From contig JAFZDJ010000008.1 in assembly GCA_017561265.1 (NCBI GenBank), positions 91,672-155,671 of the forward strand: 64,000 nt of DNA, given 5' to 3'. Below the pieces are notes generated by a model. It was not told where the DNA came from and did no database searches. It saw only the letters and a list, made by a program, of their open reading frames with translations. The position numbers were made by a program, and so were the translations under genes. Positions 45,701 through 55,565 of the stretch are shown piece by piece. The stretch's first letter is position 1. The number at the start of each line of letters is the position of its first letter. Source of the DNA: Bacteroidales bacterium. GTDB taxonomy: Bacteria; Bacteroidota; Bacteroidia; Bacteroidales; UBA932.

Positions 45701-47023
45701 ATGAGAAAGTATCTGATCATATTTCTGGCCTTGACTCTTTTGCAATCATGCAACGGAGGGGGGAATGATGGTGGAGTTGATATCGGAAAGGATCCGGTAT
45801 CAGAGTGTGTAGTGCCGGCATCCGCGCGCTGTGGCGATGAAGTCATTCTCCAGTGGAATGGCTTTACCGATGATGCTTCCATCATTCTTCGTACATCCGC
45901 AGGTGAGGGATTCAGTGTTGATCTTCAGGTTATTACTGAGTCGGGACTCATTTTTAAAGTACCGCATGGACTTGTTCCAGGAAAGTATGATATAGTGCTG
46001 CTTCAGGATGGTGAGGTAGTGCTCGGACAGATAGAGATCATGGCTTCTGAAATCCCGGTTTTCGGCATTTCCCTTCCTTCTTCTGCAATCGCAGGCGAGA
46101 CAGTGACGATAACAGGAGTCGGCTTCGACAATACTTCCGAGATTGTGCTTGAGTTGTCAGGGCATAGCGTTTTTCCGGCAGTGTCTTTGGTAAATGGCGG
46201 ATTGACCTTCGTTGTTCCAGAGGACATAGCTCAGGGTGCATGGGAAGTATATCTTTCTCAGCAGGGAGGACGATGGCTTGTTTCCGACTCTTTCATGATT
46301 ACAGTTGCGATGAGAAAGCTTGCTTCAGTTGCCTTCACTGCCCTATATTCAGGTCAGACCCTGGTTGAATATAAGTGGAATATCTCTGATGAAGATATGC
46401 CTGTGCTGACATTGACTGAGAAATTCATTGAAGGAGACTCGGTGACTGAAGGATGTGTCGATGTATACGAGCCTGTATCTGCCGGTTCATGGATACTTGC
46501 GGAAGATGGTTTCGAAATGTCGAATGATATGGAGATGTCATATATTCTTGATGGAGAAGAGAATGTTTCGGCTTCTGATGTGCTCATATACGGAAAGAGC
46601 AAGCCGACCCGATTTACCTGGGTTTATGATGCCGGTTATTTATGTGATGTCACCTACGAATCCAAGAATGGAGTTGTTTCATTCCGTACAATCGGCTATG
46701 AGAATGGCAACATCACCTCTTTCGGAAATGTATCTTTCTTATATGATGACCCTTCTTTAAAGAACAACCCGCTTGCATATGATGTAGTATGGGGCTATAT
46801 GGCGGTCATGGAAAAATTTGATCCATTCATGTATTTCCCATATCTGACGGGCATGTATGATGTGAAGTCGCAGCTTTTACCTACATCCATTGTGCTGAAC
46901 ACAGGACTGGAGACTTTGGCTGTACCTGTTTCGTATGAGTTTGATGCAGATGGATATGTGATGGAAATGAGCTGGAAGGAAAACGGCCACAGCAATAAGG
47001 TTTCGTTCACTTATCATCTGTAG
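45701..47023 (+). CDS. IPT/TIG-like domain lipoprotein
   Basis: A 440-residue lipoprotein (LQSC, Cys17, then a Gly/Asn-rich spacer). Two Ig-like IPT/TIG-type repeats are visible: CGDEVILQWNGFTDDASIIL and AGETVTITGVGFDNTSEIVL, each ending in a V-P-x-G(x)W/KYDI/EVYL motif. The C-terminal ~240 residues are beta-rich and unrecognised. It is last in the SusCD operon, 2 bp after the TlpA-like gene, with no hairpin terminator seen in the 14 bp before the convergent LysM gene. Confidence 0.7.
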   Translation: MRKYLIIFLALTLLQSCNGGGNDGGVDIGKDPVSECVVPASARCGDEVILQWNGFTDDASIILRTSAGEGFSVDLQVITESGLIFKVPHGLVPGKYDIVLLQDGEVVLGQIEIMASEIPVFGISLPSSAIAGETVTITGVGFDNTSEIVLELSGHSVFPAVSLVNGGLTFVVPEDIAQGAWEVYLSQQGGRWLVSDSFMITVAMRKLASVAFTALYSGQTLVEYKWNISDEDMPVLTLTEKFIEGDSVTEGCVDVYEPVSAGSWILAEDGFEMSNDMEMSYILDGEENVSASDVLIYGKSKPTRFTWVYDAGYLCDVTYESKNGVVSFRTIGYENGNITSFGNVSFLYDDPSLKNNPLAYDVVWGYMAVMEKFDPFMYFPYLTGMYDVKSQLLPTSIVLNTGLETLAVPVSYEFDADGYVMEMSWKENGHSNKVSFTYHL

Positions 47024-47037
47024 CCGTATCTTTTGTC

Positions 47038-48732
47038 CTATCTGACTCTGTTGACTTTCCAGTCATCATCGTAGATTATTCGTCTCACTCCGTTGTTCTG
47101 GTAGCCTCCGTCTTCTGTCTTCTGGAAGTTGAAGGTGTTCTGGAGCAATGACATTGTGTGCTCGTCAAGCTTGTCCATCCATCTGTTACCGTATTTTGAG
47201 CAGAGAGTGATGAAGTATCTTGCGAGATCATATCCCTGGTATGCAAACTGTGTAGGCTCTGTATTGAACAGGGCTCTGTAATTCAGCAGGAATTCCTTGA
47301 CCATCGGATTCTCGTAGTCGATGTAGTATCCTGTGCTTACATGGAGTGATGTATTGTGGAAGTTCTCTACCTCGATTGTTTCAAAGCTTCTGATCTTTGA
47401 CGGAGCGTAAAGTATTACGTCGTATTTCTTATGTATCATCAGGTTGAGGTTTCTTACCACGTCGTTGACGAAGGCTTCGCTTTCAGATGCGATATACACC
47501 CTGTTTGCTGCATTCTCAGCCATCAGATATGTGAGTGATTCTGTTACGTTTCGTCCTTCAAGGATGCTGTATGAAAGAGTCTTGAATTCGATTCCTGACG
47601 AGTCTGCCGCTGCAGTCATGGCTGCTACTGCTTCGGTAGGTCTTGCACCTTTTTCAGTTATCAGAAGACATCTGTCACCAGTTTTCATATCTTCCTTCAT
47701 CCATGACACGAGGTCCATATACTGGATCATATGAGGGGTCGGTGCCTGGATGAATGCCGGCCTTCCTTTCACGAGCTCTCCAGCTTTAGGGTCAAGAGGG
47801 GATACTAGGGCCTTGATTTCCGGAGCAGCCTCATATAATGCTGTAAGATCAGCTGTAGATACAGGACCGATCACGATGTCGCTGTTTGTTATATGGCCTG
47901 CTGCAGATGAAATGTTGCCGTCAGCCATGTCGTAAACGTTGATATCTGTGCTTATCCCTTCCTTGGACATGTCATGTATTGCAAGGAGGACTCCGCTATA
48001 GAAGTCCATGTTCTGTCTGTTGGATGTTGTTCCTGTGGCCTTGAGTGGCATGAGAAGACTCATCTTCACTTCTTTCTTGGAAAAAAGGCCAGGGAAGAAG
48101 TTCCTGTCATCGAATGCGGAAGAATCAGCTACAGCAGTGGAGTCTGTAACAGACTCTTCTGAAACTGTTCCGTCCGCCATTGCATCTTCAGGATATTCTT
48201 CAGGAGACGGTATCACAAGCTTCTGACGCTTTGACAGCTTTCTGTCAGTGAGATTGTTGGCTTTCATCAGAGCATCGACTGTGATTCCATATTTCGCTGC
48301 TATCCCTTCGATATCCTCGAACCACTTCACTGTATGAGTCTTTCTTGGCTTTGCAGCAGCTTTTGCTTCTGGCTTCGCCTCAACAGTTTCCGGCTGGATT
48401 TCAGCATTTTTCTTCTCGCTGATATTTACCATCGGAATCAATATGATGGAATTCTTTTTCAGACCATTCTCCTTTACTGCCGGGTTGTACTTATATATGT
48501 CATCCACGCTGACTCCATATGCTTTGCTGATGGAGTAGAGTGTCTGCTTTTCAAGCACGATATGTGAATAGCATACCTGACCGTCGACTTTCACTTTTTC
48601 CTTGGATATTGTCACGGGAGTGCTTTCATATTCCTGCGCTGCCATTGATGCCGGAATGCACATGAATAGTGCTGCAACGGCAAATGCCTTTGCAATCGAT
48701 ATTATAAGGTCGTGTCTTTTCATACCGTTCAT
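47038..48732 (-). CDS. LysM-periplasmic binding protein fusion
   Basis: A 564-residue exported protein: signal peptide to ~31 (ASMAAQ), LysM 1 ~56-100 (VLEKQTLYSISKAYGVSVDD), a linker, LysM 2 ~133-177 (VKWFEDIEGIAAKYGITVDA), then a type-1 periplasmic binding/ABC-ligand-like domain ~215-560 (MPLKATGTTSNRQNMDFYSG, ISSAAGHITNSDIVIGPVST, FAYQGYDLARYFI). LysM binds N-acetylglucosamine glycans, and the second half resembles amino-acid-binding receptors such as LivJ/LpoA. It may sense or scaffold the cell wall. It sits 1 bp downstream of the glycosyltransferase gene. Confidence 0.82.
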   Translation of the reverse strand: MNGMKRHDLIISIAKAFAVAALFMCIPASMAAQEYESTPVTISKEKVKVDGQVCYSHIVLEKQTLYSISKAYGVSVDDIYKYNPAVKENGLKKNSIILIPMVNISEKKNAEIQPETVEAKPEAKAAAKPRKTHTVKWFEDIEGIAAKYGITVDALMKANNLTDRKLSKRQKLVIPSPEEYPEDAMADGTVSEESVTDSTAVADSSAFDDRNFFPGLFSKKEVKMSLLMPLKATGTTSNRQNMDFYSGVLLAIHDMSKEGISTDINVYDMADGNISSAAGHITNSDIVIGPVSTADLTALYEAAPEIKALVSPLDPKAGELVKGRPAFIQAPTPHMIQYMDLVSWMKEDMKTGDRCLLITEKGARPTEAVAAMTAAADSSGIEFKTLSYSILEGRNVTESLTYLMAENAANRVYIASESEAFVNDVVRNLNLMIHKKYDVILYAPSKIRSFETIEVENFHNTSLHVSTGYYIDYENPMVKEFLLNYRALFNTEPTQFAYQGYDLARYFITLCSKYGNRWMDKLDEHTMSLLQNTFNFQKTEDGGYQNNGVRRIIYDDDWKVNRVR

Positions 48733-48733
48733 A

Positions 48734-49855
48734 TTATAGTTGCCCTATGAATTCAGTCAGCTTGCGGGCGAATGTTTTCCACGATAGTCTTTCTTTTTCG
48801 AGACGTATGTTGCTGATGCAGTTTTCCTTGATCGTCGGATCAGAAAAATATCTGATAATCTCCTTGCGGATTGTCTCAGGTGTTCCGTCAGATGCAACAA
48901 GTCCTGTGCCTCGGTCACCGATAGTCTCTTTCAGTCCTCCGACGTCGGTGACGATCATTGGTACCTCGAAATGATATGATATAGAGCTGATACCGCTTTG
49001 GGTTGCACTCCTGTATGGAAGTACAGCGAGATCTGCGGCAGAGAAATAATCCTTCACCTGGGAATCCTTGATGTATTTGAGATCCATGAAGATACGATCC
49101 TTTCCAGGTATCCTGTCGATTATTTCCTGATATTTGTCAAATGAGCCGTAAGGCTCTCCAGCTATTATGAGCTGGTATTCTTCCGGCAGGCCGGCAAAGG
49201 CTTCCAGAAGTATATCCAGTCCCTTGTAAGTGCGGATGAGACCGAAGAACAGTATGTTTTTCTTTCCCGGTTTCAGTCCCAGTTTCGTTTCTGCTTCAGT
49301 CCTCGGAGTCTTCTGTCCGAAATGCGAGTAAAGCGGATGCTGGATCACTGTGTATCGTGCATCCGGGCTTATCCTGAGCAGGTCTTTGGATACGGCATCG
49401 CATAGTGTGACGCATCCGGTGCTTCCTTTAAGGAAATATCTTGTCAGAGGGGTGTCGAAGAAGTGCTCCTCATGAGGGACTACATTGTCAAGAATCGATA
49501 TGACCTTGCAATGTTTCTTCATCTTTCGGGTGATGTATCCCAGAGATGGGGCGAAATATGACATCCAGTATCTGACTATGAGCACATCAGGTTGCCATTT
49601 CCTGATCTCCCTGTATGTGCTGTGCCAGGTAAAAGGATTGGCCGTATCCAGCAGGGATATGCTCTCTACCGGTACGGCCTCATCGTCGGCTGTCACCAAC
49701 TGTGTCTTTCCCGGAAAGAGGAATTCCGGATATTGTCTCTTGAAGTTGAATGCCTTGACAACATGCTCTTTGCTCAGTTCACCATACAGGCATGCGTTAA
49801 ACTGAGAGATTCCTCCTCGATAGGGGTAGAAACAGGACAGTACAGCTATTTTCAA
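48734..49855 (-). CDS. Glycosyltransferase family 4 (GT-B fold)
   Basis: A 373-residue sugar transferase with an N-terminal acceptor domain (AVLSCFYPYRGGISQFNA) and a C-terminal donor domain: ILFFGLIRTYKGLDILLEAF, then PYRSATQSGISSISYHFEVP with the conserved Glu and VTDVGGLKE. Probable role is building a surface or cell-wall glycan; donor and acceptor are not predictable. It lies 12 bp after the OmpH-like gene. Confidence 0.88.
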   Translation of the reverse strand: MKIAVLSCFYPYRGGISQFNACLYGELSKEHVVKAFNFKRQYPEFLFPGKTQLVTADDEAVPVESISLLDTANPFTWHSTYREIRKWQPDVLIVRYWMSYFAPSLGYITRKMKKHCKVISILDNVVPHEEHFFDTPLTRYFLKGSTGCVTLCDAVSKDLLRISPDARYTVIQHPLYSHFGQKTPRTEAETKLGLKPGKKNILFFGLIRTYKGLDILLEAFAGLPEEYQLIIAGEPYGSFDKYQEIIDRIPGKDRIFMDLKYIKDSQVKDYFSAADLAVLPYRSATQSGISSISYHFEVPMIVTDVGGLKETIGDRGTGLVASDGTPETIRKEIIRYFSDPTIKENCISNIRLEKERLSWKTFARKLTEFIGQL

Positions 49856-49867
49856 TTATTCTATATT

Positions 49868-50479
49868 TTACTGGTTCTTTGTCTTGATATACTCTTCGTT
49901 GAGTCCTGCAAGCACAGCGTCAGTGATGTCAAGAGCCTTGTCAGCTGTCACTACAGGTGCTCCGCCAGAGTTTGTAATGATCATTGCGTACTGCTTCTCC
50001 TCATTGTACTTGTCGATGAATGTCTGGATAGCGTCGCCGAGCTGGTTCATCATCACCACCTGCTCCTCGTTGATCTCCTGCTGCTTCTGTGCTGCATAGT
50101 TGTTGAACTCGATCTCCTGCTCCTGGAGCTTCTGACCCTGTACCTCTGCTACTGAACGTGTCATGAGACCCTTCTGGATCTTCTCCTGATAAGAAGCTAC
50201 TTCCTTCTCGAGCTTCTGGCCTCTTCTGTTGACCTCTGCCTGAATGTTCTGAACCTTTGTCTCTACTACTGATCTGAGATCGTTGGCCATATCATACTCC
50301 ATAAGGATTCTGTCGAGGTCGAGGTATACGATGTCGCCCTTCTGTGCTGCAGCGGCCTCTGTGTTTTCTCCTGCGACAACAGTGTCAGACTTCTTTCCAT
50401 CCTTAGAGATGGTAAGGATTCCGAATACTACAACAGCGATCAATGAAATGATGCTGAGGATAAGTGATGTGTTTTTCAT
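49868..50479 (-). CDS. OmpH/Skp-family periplasmic protein
   Basis: A 203-residue protein with an N-terminal membrane anchor (TSLILSIISLIAVVVFGIL) followed by an OmpH-like region: DIVYLDLDRILMEYDMANDL, a long coiled coil (VNRRGQKLEKEVASYQEKIQ) and VADKALDITDAVLAGLN at the end. It is probably a chaperone for outer-membrane proteins, or a relative of Skp. A separate Skp-like gene (55566-56153) follows bamA. CAAAGGTA at 50541-50548 gives a minus-strand -7 TACCTTTG. Confidence 0.84.
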   Translation of the reverse strand: MKNTSLILSIISLIAVVVFGILTISKDGKKSDTVVAGENTEAAAAQKGDIVYLDLDRILMEYDMANDLRSVVETKVQNIQAEVNRRGQKLEKEVASYQEKIQKGLMTRSVAEVQGQKLQEQEIEFNNYAAQKQQEINEEQVVMMNQLGDAIQTFIDKYNEEKQYAMIITNSGGAPVVTADKALDITDAVLAGLNEEYIKTKNQ

Positions 50480-50549
50480 TTCTGTTATTTAATTATTGTT
50501 TTGATTTCGATATTATTGCACTATGGCGCGCAATATCCCGCAAAGGTAA

Positions 50550-51269
50550 TTAAAAAATCTTAACTTTCGAGAGATATGCCTTTATTGTTTGTTCCAGACC
50601 CATGTAAAGGGCATCGCAGATGATGGCATGGCCTATTGATACTTCGTCTGTCCATGGGATTGTACGGATGAAGAATTCGAGATTGTCGAGATTCAGGTCG
50701 TGGCCGGCATTAAGTCCGATTCCGCAGTTTCTGGCTGCTTCGGCCGCTTTTACGAAAGGAGCTATGGCTGCATCCCGGTCCGCATGATACATTTCCGCAT
50801 ATGGCTCGGTAAAAAGTTCGACCCTGTCACATCCGCAGAGTGCTGCCCCCTCGACCATGGCCGGATCTGCATCTACGAATATGGATGTCCTGATTCCATG
50901 TTTCTTGAATTCTCCGCACACCTCCGTCAGGAATGATCTGTTTCTTATGGTATCCCATCCTGCATTAGACGTGATTGCATCTTCTGCGTCAGGAACTAAT
51001 GTAACCTGATGGGGCAGTGTTTCTTTCACAAGGTCCATGAATGATGCTATAGGGTTGCCTTCGATATTGAATTCAGTGGTTACCAAAGGCTTGATCTCCC
51101 TTACATCTGCATATCTGATATGTCTTTCGTCCGGTCTGGGATGAACGGTTATGCCTTCCGCTCCGAATCTTTCACATTCGACAGCGGCCTTTGCAACATT
51201 CGGCATGTTGCCGCCTCTCGCATTTCTGATTGTTGCGATCTTGTTGATATTGACGCTCAGTCTGGTCAT
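50550..51269 (-). CDS. pdxJ: Pyridoxine 5'-phosphate synthase
   Basis: A 239-residue TIM barrel that condenses 3-amino-1-hydroxyacetone phosphate with 1-deoxy-D-xylulose 5-phosphate in vitamin B6 synthesis. [17 protein letters not shown] opens the protein; [24 protein letters not shown] and [15 protein letters not shown] are signatures. I chose the ATG at 51269, since the longer frame reads into the divergent promoter region. Confidence 0.95.
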   Translation of the reverse strand: MTRLSVNINKIATIRNARGGNMPNVAKAAVECERFGAEGITVHPRPDERHIRYADVREIKPLVTTEFNIEGNPIASFMDLVKETLPHQVTLVPDAEDAITSNAGWDTIRNRSFLTEVCGEFKKHGIRTSIFVDADPAMVEGAALCGCDRVELFTEPYAEMYHADRDAAIAPFVKAAEAARNCGIGLNAGHDLNLDNLEFFIRTIPWTDEVSIGHAIICDALYMGLEQTIKAYLSKVKIF

Positions 51270-51378
51270 TTTGTTCCTTTTGATTGGTACAGAATACAAA
51301 AATAGTGATTTAACTTCAAATTTTGATATTTATGTGCTATTTTTGAAATTTGTTTTGCGTAATTGCAGTATCTGTATC

Positions 51379-52191
51379 ATGAATATATCTGTATTTATAG
51401 GTAAGAAAGAGCTGGATCCTGAAATCTCCGATCTCATTGAGACGCTGACTTCGGGAGGATGTAAAGTAGAGGTCCTTTCTGAGGGAAAGCTGCCGTGCAG
51501 TGATGCCGATATGCTTCTCAGTGTCGGAGGTGACGGTACTTTCCTGTCATCGTCGAGGCTTGCAGCCGTGAATGATATTCCGGTCATGGGTGTGAATTTC
51601 GGAAGAATGGGTTTTCTTTCGGAAAATCGTTCTGCGTCGGTCGTGCAGGCCCTGTTGTCCGGAGAATATTCGATTGAGAACAGAGTCATGCTCAAGGCCG
51701 ATGTCGTGACTGGAAATCCCGAGATTGACGAGTGGCCTTTTGCATTGAACGAGTTCACCGTGCACAGGAACGGAGCGGCAATGCTTGGAGTGGATGTCAC
51801 TATAGACGGTGTGGATCTGCCTACTTATTGGTCTGACGGTCTGATTGTTTCAACCAGTTCAGGGTCGACTGCTTATTCGTTGAGCGCGGGAGGACCTATC
51901 GTCCTTCCCGAATCCCGTGTGCTTATAGTTACTCCTATTGCTCCGCATAATCTTAATGTCCGCCCTCTTGTGGTTCCCGATACGTCAGTGATTACGCTCA
52001 AGATGCATTCCAGAGATGGAAGCGTCATTTTTACCGCAGACAACAGGACGGCTTTGATTCCATCAGAACAGGAGGTTGTCATAAATGTGGCACAGTTTTC
52101 GCTTAAACGAGTCCGACTTAACAGATCTAATTTTATCGAAGCCCTGACAGAAAAACTATATTGGGGTGAAGATGTCAGAAATATCAAATAG
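51379..52191 (+). CDS. nadK: NAD kinase
   Basis: A 270-residue enzyme making NADP from NAD and ATP. It has the LLSVGGDGTFL motif, the NE pair in ALNEFTVHR and the glycine-rich DGLIVSTSSGSTAYSLSAGGP. I chose the ATG at 51379; an ORF running from 51151 overlaps pdxJ. TATTTTTG at 51338-51345 is a possible -7 element. Confidence 0.95.
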   Translation: MNISVFIGKKELDPEISDLIETLTSGGCKVEVLSEGKLPCSDADMLLSVGGDGTFLSSSRLAAVNDIPVMGVNFGRMGFLSENRSASVVQALLSGEYSIENRVMLKADVVTGNPEIDEWPFALNEFTVHRNGAAMLGVDVTIDGVDLPTYWSDGLIVSTSSGSTAYSLSAGGPIVLPESRVLIVTPIAPHNLNVRPLVVPDTSVITLKMHSRDGSVIFTADNRTALIPSEQEVVINVAQFSLKRVRLNRSNFIEALTEKLYWGEDVRNIK

Positions 52192-52924
52192 AAATATGTC
52201 AATGGAGAATATTGCCAAGGTACCTGTTCATGTGTCCTTGATCATGGATGGAAACGGCCGTTGGGCCAAAGAACGTGGAAAGGAAAGGGTATATGGACAT
52301 TTCGAAGGTGTCGAGAGTGTACGTGCATGTGTCGAGGCGGCGCTTGAGACAGGTGTGAAATACCTTTCCGTATTTGCTTTTTCCGAGGAGAACTGGAATC
52401 GTCCGCAGGAGGAGGTTACGGCTCTTATGGGACTGATGGTCAAGGCTATGGCGGCAGAAATGAAGTCATTGGACAAAAATGGTGTGCGTTTCATGGTTCT
52501 TGGCAACAGGGAGCGTCTTGGAGATGAGTTGAATGCTGAAATTGATTCATGCATGGAAATGACTGCCGGCAATGATGCTCTTACCCTTATCGTGTTCCTG
52601 AGCTATAGCGGAAAGTGGGATATCCTTCAGGCTGCCAAGAAGATGGCTGCAGAAATGGCTGCATGTCCGGAACGTGCAGAGGAAATCATGAATATGGGTG
52701 TGGAGGGTTTCGACCGCTATCTTGTGACCGCCGGTATTCCTGATCCGGATCTGATTGTCAGGACTTCCGGAGAAAGCAGGATAAGCAACTATCTCCTTTG
52801 GCAGAGTGCATATTCGGAATTCCTGTTTACGGATACTCTTTGGCCTGATTTCAGAAAGGATGAGTTCCGTAATGCGCTGGATTCGTATGCAAAACGTGAC
52901 AGACGTTATGGAAAAGTCAAATAA
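52172..52924 (+). CDS. uppS: Undecaprenyl diphosphate synthase (isoprenyl transferase)
   Basis: A 250-residue cis-prenyltransferase making the C55 lipid carrier for peptidoglycan and glycans. Signatures are LIMDGNGRWAKERGKERVYG and RTSGESRISNYLLWQSAYSE, with the terminal LWPDF. It overlaps nadK by 20 bp from the ATG at 52172; an ATG at 52196, 5 bp after the nadK stop, is an equally plausible start. Confidence 0.95.
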   Translation: MSEISNRNMSMENIAKVPVHVSLIMDGNGRWAKERGKERVYGHFEGVESVRACVEAALETGVKYLSVFAFSEENWNRPQEEVTALMGLMVKAMAAEMKSLDKNGVRFMVLGNRERLGDELNAEIDSCMEMTAGNDALTLIVFLSYSGKWDILQAAKKMAAEMAACPERAEEIMNMGVEGFDRYLVTAGIPDPDLIVRTSGESRISNYLLWQSAYSEFLFTDTLWPDFRKDEFRNALDSYAKRDRRYGKVK

Positions 52925-52962
52925 TGTCGTATATTTGCAGTTTTGAAATTAAGTATACCGAG

Positions 52963-55548
52963 ATGAGATTTTGCCGAATGATCTTCCTTGCGCTTCTGTT
53001 GGCTCTGTCGTGCCCATCATGGGCTCAGCAGGCCGGTAACGGTGTAGAGGTGGATTACAATAATCCAAAGAAATATATAGTAGGAGGGGTGAAACTTGAG
53101 GGTAATGAATACCTGTCCGAAAATCAGATCCTGCAGGTTGCAGCTCTCCGTGAGGGTATGGAGGTTACTGTGCCGAGCGAAGAAATGTCGAACATCGTCA
53201 CAAGGCTTTGGCGTCAGAGATATTTTGAAGACGTGGCTGTGAGCATCGATTCACTGGTTCCTACCCGCGATACTGCATATTTCAAGATTTCTATTATTGA
53301 ACGTCCGCGTGTTTCACGCTGGCTTTTCAGCGGTGTGAAGAGCAGTGAGCAGAAGGAACTTGAGGAGCGTCTCAATCTTAAGAGAGGAGGAGAGTTTTCT
53401 GAATACGTGGTCAAGACTTCTTCGGATATCATCAAGAGATATTATAAGGAGAAAGGCTTCTCGAATGTCAAGGTTGATGTCAATACCAAGCGTGATACAG
53501 TGATCAGAAGCGCGATCCGTGTACAGTTTGCAGTTGACAGGGGTGAGAAGGTCAAGATTCAGAAGATCACATTCAACGGAGCTGATCATGTGAAGGAAAG
53601 TAAGCTTGTAAGGTCTATGAAGAAGACCAGGGACAAGCGTCTGCAGAACTTCTTCAGTTCCAAGAAGTTCCAGGAGAAGGAATACGAAAACGACAAACGT
53701 CAGCTTCTTACCGCTTTCAATGAGGCCGGTTTCAGGGACGCCAGGATCGTCAAGGATACCATGTATTATGTCGAGCCGAACCGACTCCAGATCGATTTCG
53801 ATATCGATGAAGGAAAGCAGTATTATTTCCGCGACATCACATGGACAGGAAACTCGGTCTATGCGTCAGAGGATCTCAATAGTGTGCTCATGATTGAAAA
53901 AGGTGATGTATATGACGTGGTTACAATGCAGAAGAGACTCTTCGGTGGCGGAAAGCAGAGCGAATATGACATTACCAAGCTGTATCGTGACAACGGATAT
54001 CTCTTCTTCCAGGTGCAGCCGGTGGAGATAAATATTGAGGGTGATTCTGTCGATGTGGAGATGAGAATCGTTGAAGGAAAGCCTGCTACCCTCAATAATA
54101 TCGTCATCAACGGAAACGACCTCACGAATGAAAGGGTCATCCGCAGGCAGGTGTTTACCCGTCCGGGATATCTTTTCAGCCAGTCAGATTTCGAGCGTTC
54201 AATCCGTGAGATCGCCTCAATGGGTCAGTTTGATCCTGAGGCAATCATGGGAGAGGGCGGATATTCTATCCTTCCTAATCCTCTTGACAATACGGTTGAT
54301 GTCGTGTATAATGTGACCGAGAAGCCTTCCAGCCAGCTGGAACTTTCAGGAGGATGGGGTGGAAACACATTCGTCGCTACTGTCGGAGTAAGCTTCAACA
54401 ACTTCTCTACAAGACGTTTCTTTGATAAGTCTGCATGGAGGCCTGTGCCTCTCGGAGATGCCCAGAACCTTGCAATCCGTTTCCAGACCAACGGTACATA
54501 TTATACAAGCCTTTCTGCAAGCTTCTCGGAACCATGGCTTTTCGGAAAGAAGCCGACTTCCTTGAATACTTCTATCTATTATACAAGGCAGACGAATTCC
54601 AATATCTACTATAATATCCTCAACAATGACGAGTATATGGAGGTATACGGATTCGCAGCCGGTATCGGTAAGCGTCTGAAGTGGCCGGATAACTATTTCG
54701 TCCTTTACAACCAGCTCAGCTGGCAGACCTACCGTCTCCAGAACTGGATATATCAGTTCCTGTTCAACACAGGTATTTCACATAACCTGAGCTATACTTT
54801 GAGCTTGAACAGAACTTCAACCGACCAGCAGATCTATCCTCGTCAGGGTTCGGATTTCAGTTTCTCTCTTCAGCTGACTCCTCCATATTCGCTTCTCAGA
54901 AAGAAGGACAGGGGAATTCTTGATTCAGATGGTAATCCTACCAAGGTGAGCAGCTGGAAGGATATCAACTATGATTTCCAGACTTCTCAGGACCGATACA
55001 GATGGATCGAGTATCATAAGTGGTCGTTCAAGGGCGCTGTATATACCAAGCTTGTAGGTGACCTCGTGCTGATGGCTCGTGCGCAGTTCGGATATCTGGG
55101 CTATTACAACAGAAATTGGGGATATTCTCCGTTCGAGGGCTTCCGAGTCGGAGGTGACGGAATGTCCGGATATGATACATACGGTTCGGAAATCGTATCT
55201 CTGCGAGGATATGAGAACTACTCTCTCACACCTCAGGCTTCATCAGCTTACAACAGCACAGGAATCTACTATGCGGGTAACGTATATGACAAGTTTACTG
55301 TCGAGTTGAGATACCCAGTCATCCTTCAGCCACAGTCTACGATTTATGCACTCCTCTTCCTTGAAGGTGGTAACTGTTGGGCGGATATCAGAGACTTCAA
55401 TCCGTTCCAGATCAAGAGATCTGCCGGTGTGGGTGTGAGAATCTTCCTTCCTATGATCGGTCTTCTTGGAGTTGACTGGGGTTGGGGATTCGATGATCCT
55501 CTGACCGGTGGCAGCCAGTTCCACTTCGTGATCGGTCAGCAGTTCTAG
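52963..55548 (+). CDS. bamA: Outer membrane protein assembly factor BamA
   Basis: An 861-residue Omp85 protein. It has a signal peptide (SCPSWAQQ), about five POTRA domains (~35-440; first IVGGVKLEGNEYLSENQI, last TLNNIVINGNDLTNERVIRR) and a 16-strand barrel with GFRVGGDGMSGYDTYGSE and terminal ...FHFVIGQQF. It inserts outer-membrane proteins with BamD. A TATATTTG -7 like element at 52930-52937 lies within the uppS-bamA junction. I chose the ATG at 52963 for its signal peptide; a longer frame starts at 52924. Confidence 0.95.
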   Translation: MRFCRMIFLALLLALSCPSWAQQAGNGVEVDYNNPKKYIVGGVKLEGNEYLSENQILQVAALREGMEVTVPSEEMSNIVTRLWRQRYFEDVAVSIDSLVPTRDTAYFKISIIERPRVSRWLFSGVKSSEQKELEERLNLKRGGEFSEYVVKTSSDIIKRYYKEKGFSNVKVDVNTKRDTVIRSAIRVQFAVDRGEKVKIQKITFNGADHVKESKLVRSMKKTRDKRLQNFFSSKKFQEKEYENDKRQLLTAFNEAGFRDARIVKDTMYYVEPNRLQIDFDIDEGKQYYFRDITWTGNSVYASEDLNSVLMIEKGDVYDVVTMQKRLFGGGKQSEYDITKLYRDNGYLFFQVQPVEINIEGDSVDVEMRIVEGKPATLNNIVINGNDLTNERVIRRQVFTRPGYLFSQSDFERSIREIASMGQFDPEAIMGEGGYSILPNPLDNTVDVVYNVTEKPSSQLELSGGWGGNTFVATVGVSFNNFSTRRFFDKSAWRPVPLGDAQNLAIRFQTNGTYYTSLSASFSEPWLFGKKPTSLNTSIYYTRQTNSNIYYNILNNDEYMEVYGFAAGIGKRLKWPDNYFVLYNQLSWQTYRLQNWIYQFLFNTGISHNLSYTLSLNRTSTDQQIYPRQGSDFSFSLQLTPPYSLLRKKDRGILDSDGNPTKVSSWKDINYDFQTSQDRYRWIEYHKWSFKGAVYTKLVGDLVLMARAQFGYLGYYNRNWGYSPFEGFRVGGDGMSGYDTYGSEIVSLRGYENYSLTPQASSAYNSTGIYYAGNVYDKFTVELRYPVILQPQSTIYALLFLEGGNCWADIRDFNPFQIKRSAGVGVRIFLPMIGLLGVDWGWGFDDPLTGGSQFHFVIGQQF

Positions 55549-55565
55549 AAAATGTATAAAAACAA

